Virus record (IMG/VR): IMGVR_UViG_3300024356_000616
Location: 1-50,466 of that record
Source: a virus
Direction: 5' to 3' (one strand)
DNA: 50,466 nucleotides
Every line of letters starts with the position of its first letter. The first letter of the stretch is position 1. The notes under the pieces are model-generated. The model was not told the DNA's origin. It worked only from the letters and a program-made list of their open reading frames with translations, and did no database searches. Both the position numbers and the translations under genes were made by a program. This document shows, piece after piece, positions 49,768 through 50,466 of this stretch.

Positions 49768-49796
49768 AGGCCGCAGGGGTTACCTGCGGCCTTTTT
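49768..49796 (+). terminator. Hairpin between the ATPase and VWA genes
   Basis: Perfect 10-bp stem AGGCCGCAGG / CCTGCGGCCT with a 5-base loop and a T run. It would limit, but need not abolish, read-through to the next gene. Confidence 0.8.
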
Positions 49797-49815
49797 CATT
49801 TCCAAGGAGGATTTT

Positions 49816-50466
49816 ATGACTGAGGAACGATTGCAGACCTTGCTGGTATCTCCTGAGATACCAGCAGTTTTACAAAAAGAGCCCATTCAACAGCCAACTG
49901 AACTCAAGCTCGACCTTTGGGACCTTCGGCAGGGCGAGACCTTACTCAGCGAAAGCCCAAAGCTACAGCAGATGGCGTTGAGTAAAGAAGAAGTGTCTGA
50001 TCTTCATGGAATGGCGTTCCTGCCAGAGTTGCAGTTCCATGAAACACCCACAGATCCTTTAAGGCATGGCTTTATGAAGCAGATGCTTCAAAACCTTGAT
50101 TTTCAAGGCCTTAAGCAGGGTACAGCCCTAAACGTTGTCGCTTCTCAAATAGCAACCCTGGCTTTTTGCGAGGCATTCCAAGCACTGAAGGGAAAAGTGG
50201 AGACGTCTCCAATCAAGTTACCAGAATCCAAAACTAAGGATATCGAATGTATGATCAGTGTTGCTAGGGCTGCTGAAAAGGCAGAATTGGAAATTAATGA
50301 CTTTAACCAGGCATGCGATGCTTATGGTTTAGGCTCTGGAAAACCCGGAAGATCGCTGGATTCGAAGGAACTTGCCAATCTTTTTAGGTGTTTTCAGGCC
50401 AATGCTGTCATTAGGCAGATTGCCAGGCTGGCAGGCTGCTATAAGCAGGTGGCCCAGGGTTGTCAC
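49816..50466 (+). CDS. ViaA-like VWA-family partner protein (5' part)
   Basis: 217 residues from an ATG behind AAGGAGG to the window end; the frame stays open. The first 60 residues are low in structure. The segment PLRHGFMKQMLQNLDFQ, then helices around 105-125 (VVASQIATLAFCEAF), and a FQANAVIRQIARLAGCYKQVAQ helix near the end resemble the helical N-terminus of ViaA/CoxE-like proteins. The VWA domain itself would follow outside. Gene pair with the MoxR-type ATPase supports the call. Confidence 0.75.
   Translation, partial: MTEERLQTLLVSPEIPAVLQKEPIQQPTELKLDLWDLRQGETLLSESPKLQQMALSKEEVSDLHGMAFLPELQFHETPTDPLRHGFMKQMLQNLDFQGLKQGTALNVVASQIATLAFCEAFQALKGKVETSPIKLPESKTKDIECMISVARAAEKAELEINDFNQACDAYGLGSGKPGRSLDSKELANLFRCFQANAVIRQIARLAGCYKQVAQGCH

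Noticed and set aside
1-50466. CRISPR array
   Set aside because: No series of identical repeats of 24-40 bp with regular spacers. The repeats present are short dyads or coding repeats.
1-50466. Insertion sequences or transposase genes
   Set aside because: No transposase frame, and no terminal inverted repeats with target duplication were seen.

Overview
The window is a nearly complete temperate tailed-phage genome (about 1 to 48,130) followed by a short piece of bacterial chromosome (about 48,180 to 50,466). The phage type is read directly from its genes: tyrosine integrase, terminase large subunit, Mu gp29-like portal, capsid protein, duplicated tail-tube-like proteins, a tape-measure-like protein, collagen-like and IPT/TIG fibres, and a phage replication set (family A polymerase, primase-helicase, RecT-like annealing protein). 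This fits a siphovirus-like member of Caudoviricetes. The chromosomal part carries a MoxR-type AAA+ ATPase followed by its VWA-family partner. A planctomycete-like host is my inference from the style of several protein families; nothing in the window proves it.

Layout. Almost all phage genes lie on the minus strand, so transcription runs right to left. (1) 47,429-47,624 is a divergent control region: a ribbon-helix-helix regulator faces right, and a long early operon (47,428 down to 39,143) faces left with recombination, primase-helicase, polymerase, nuclease, dNTP pyrophosphohydrolase-like and small-terminase-like genes, ending at a strong terminator. (2) Two short minus-strand units follow: a lipoprotein with a partner (39,025-38,518) and four small genes (38,273-37,222). 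(3) A plus-strand gene (36,881-37,087) is divergent from terL (36,811-35,234). (4) Between terL and portal lies an unusual insert: three small plus-strand genes, an orphan zinc-ribbon frame, and a 0.8 kb stretch packed with short perfect inverted repeats. (5) A consensus-like promoter at 33,656-33,683 reads the structural operon leftwards: portal, a giant 1,298-aa protein, protease/scaffold, decoration, capsid, connectors, tail tube, tape measure, baseplate, fibres, lysis-type membrane proteins, then YqaJ exonuclease, a GNA1-like acetyltransferase and integrase. One plus-strand gene (30,963-31,400) is wedged into this operon.

Attachment region. A 12-bp word is identical in the integrase tail (15-26) and beside the right end (48,028-48,039). 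At the right end it belongs to a three-copy series spaced 10 and 11 bp, the usual look of integrase arm-type sites. A 56-bp perfect palindrome lies just inside, and the 3' half of a tRNA-Arg(CCU) marks the likely core. The half-tRNA points the wrong way for a simple insertion into an intact tRNA gene.

How it works together (inference): the integrase and tRNA-derived core handle lysogeny. The early operon provides replication and recombination. Four early promoters share TGCCGA(T), a candidate operator. Late genes build the virion, and a cluster of small membrane proteins with a membrane-anchored cysteine-peptidase-like protein is the best lysis candidate, since no textbook endolysin is visible.
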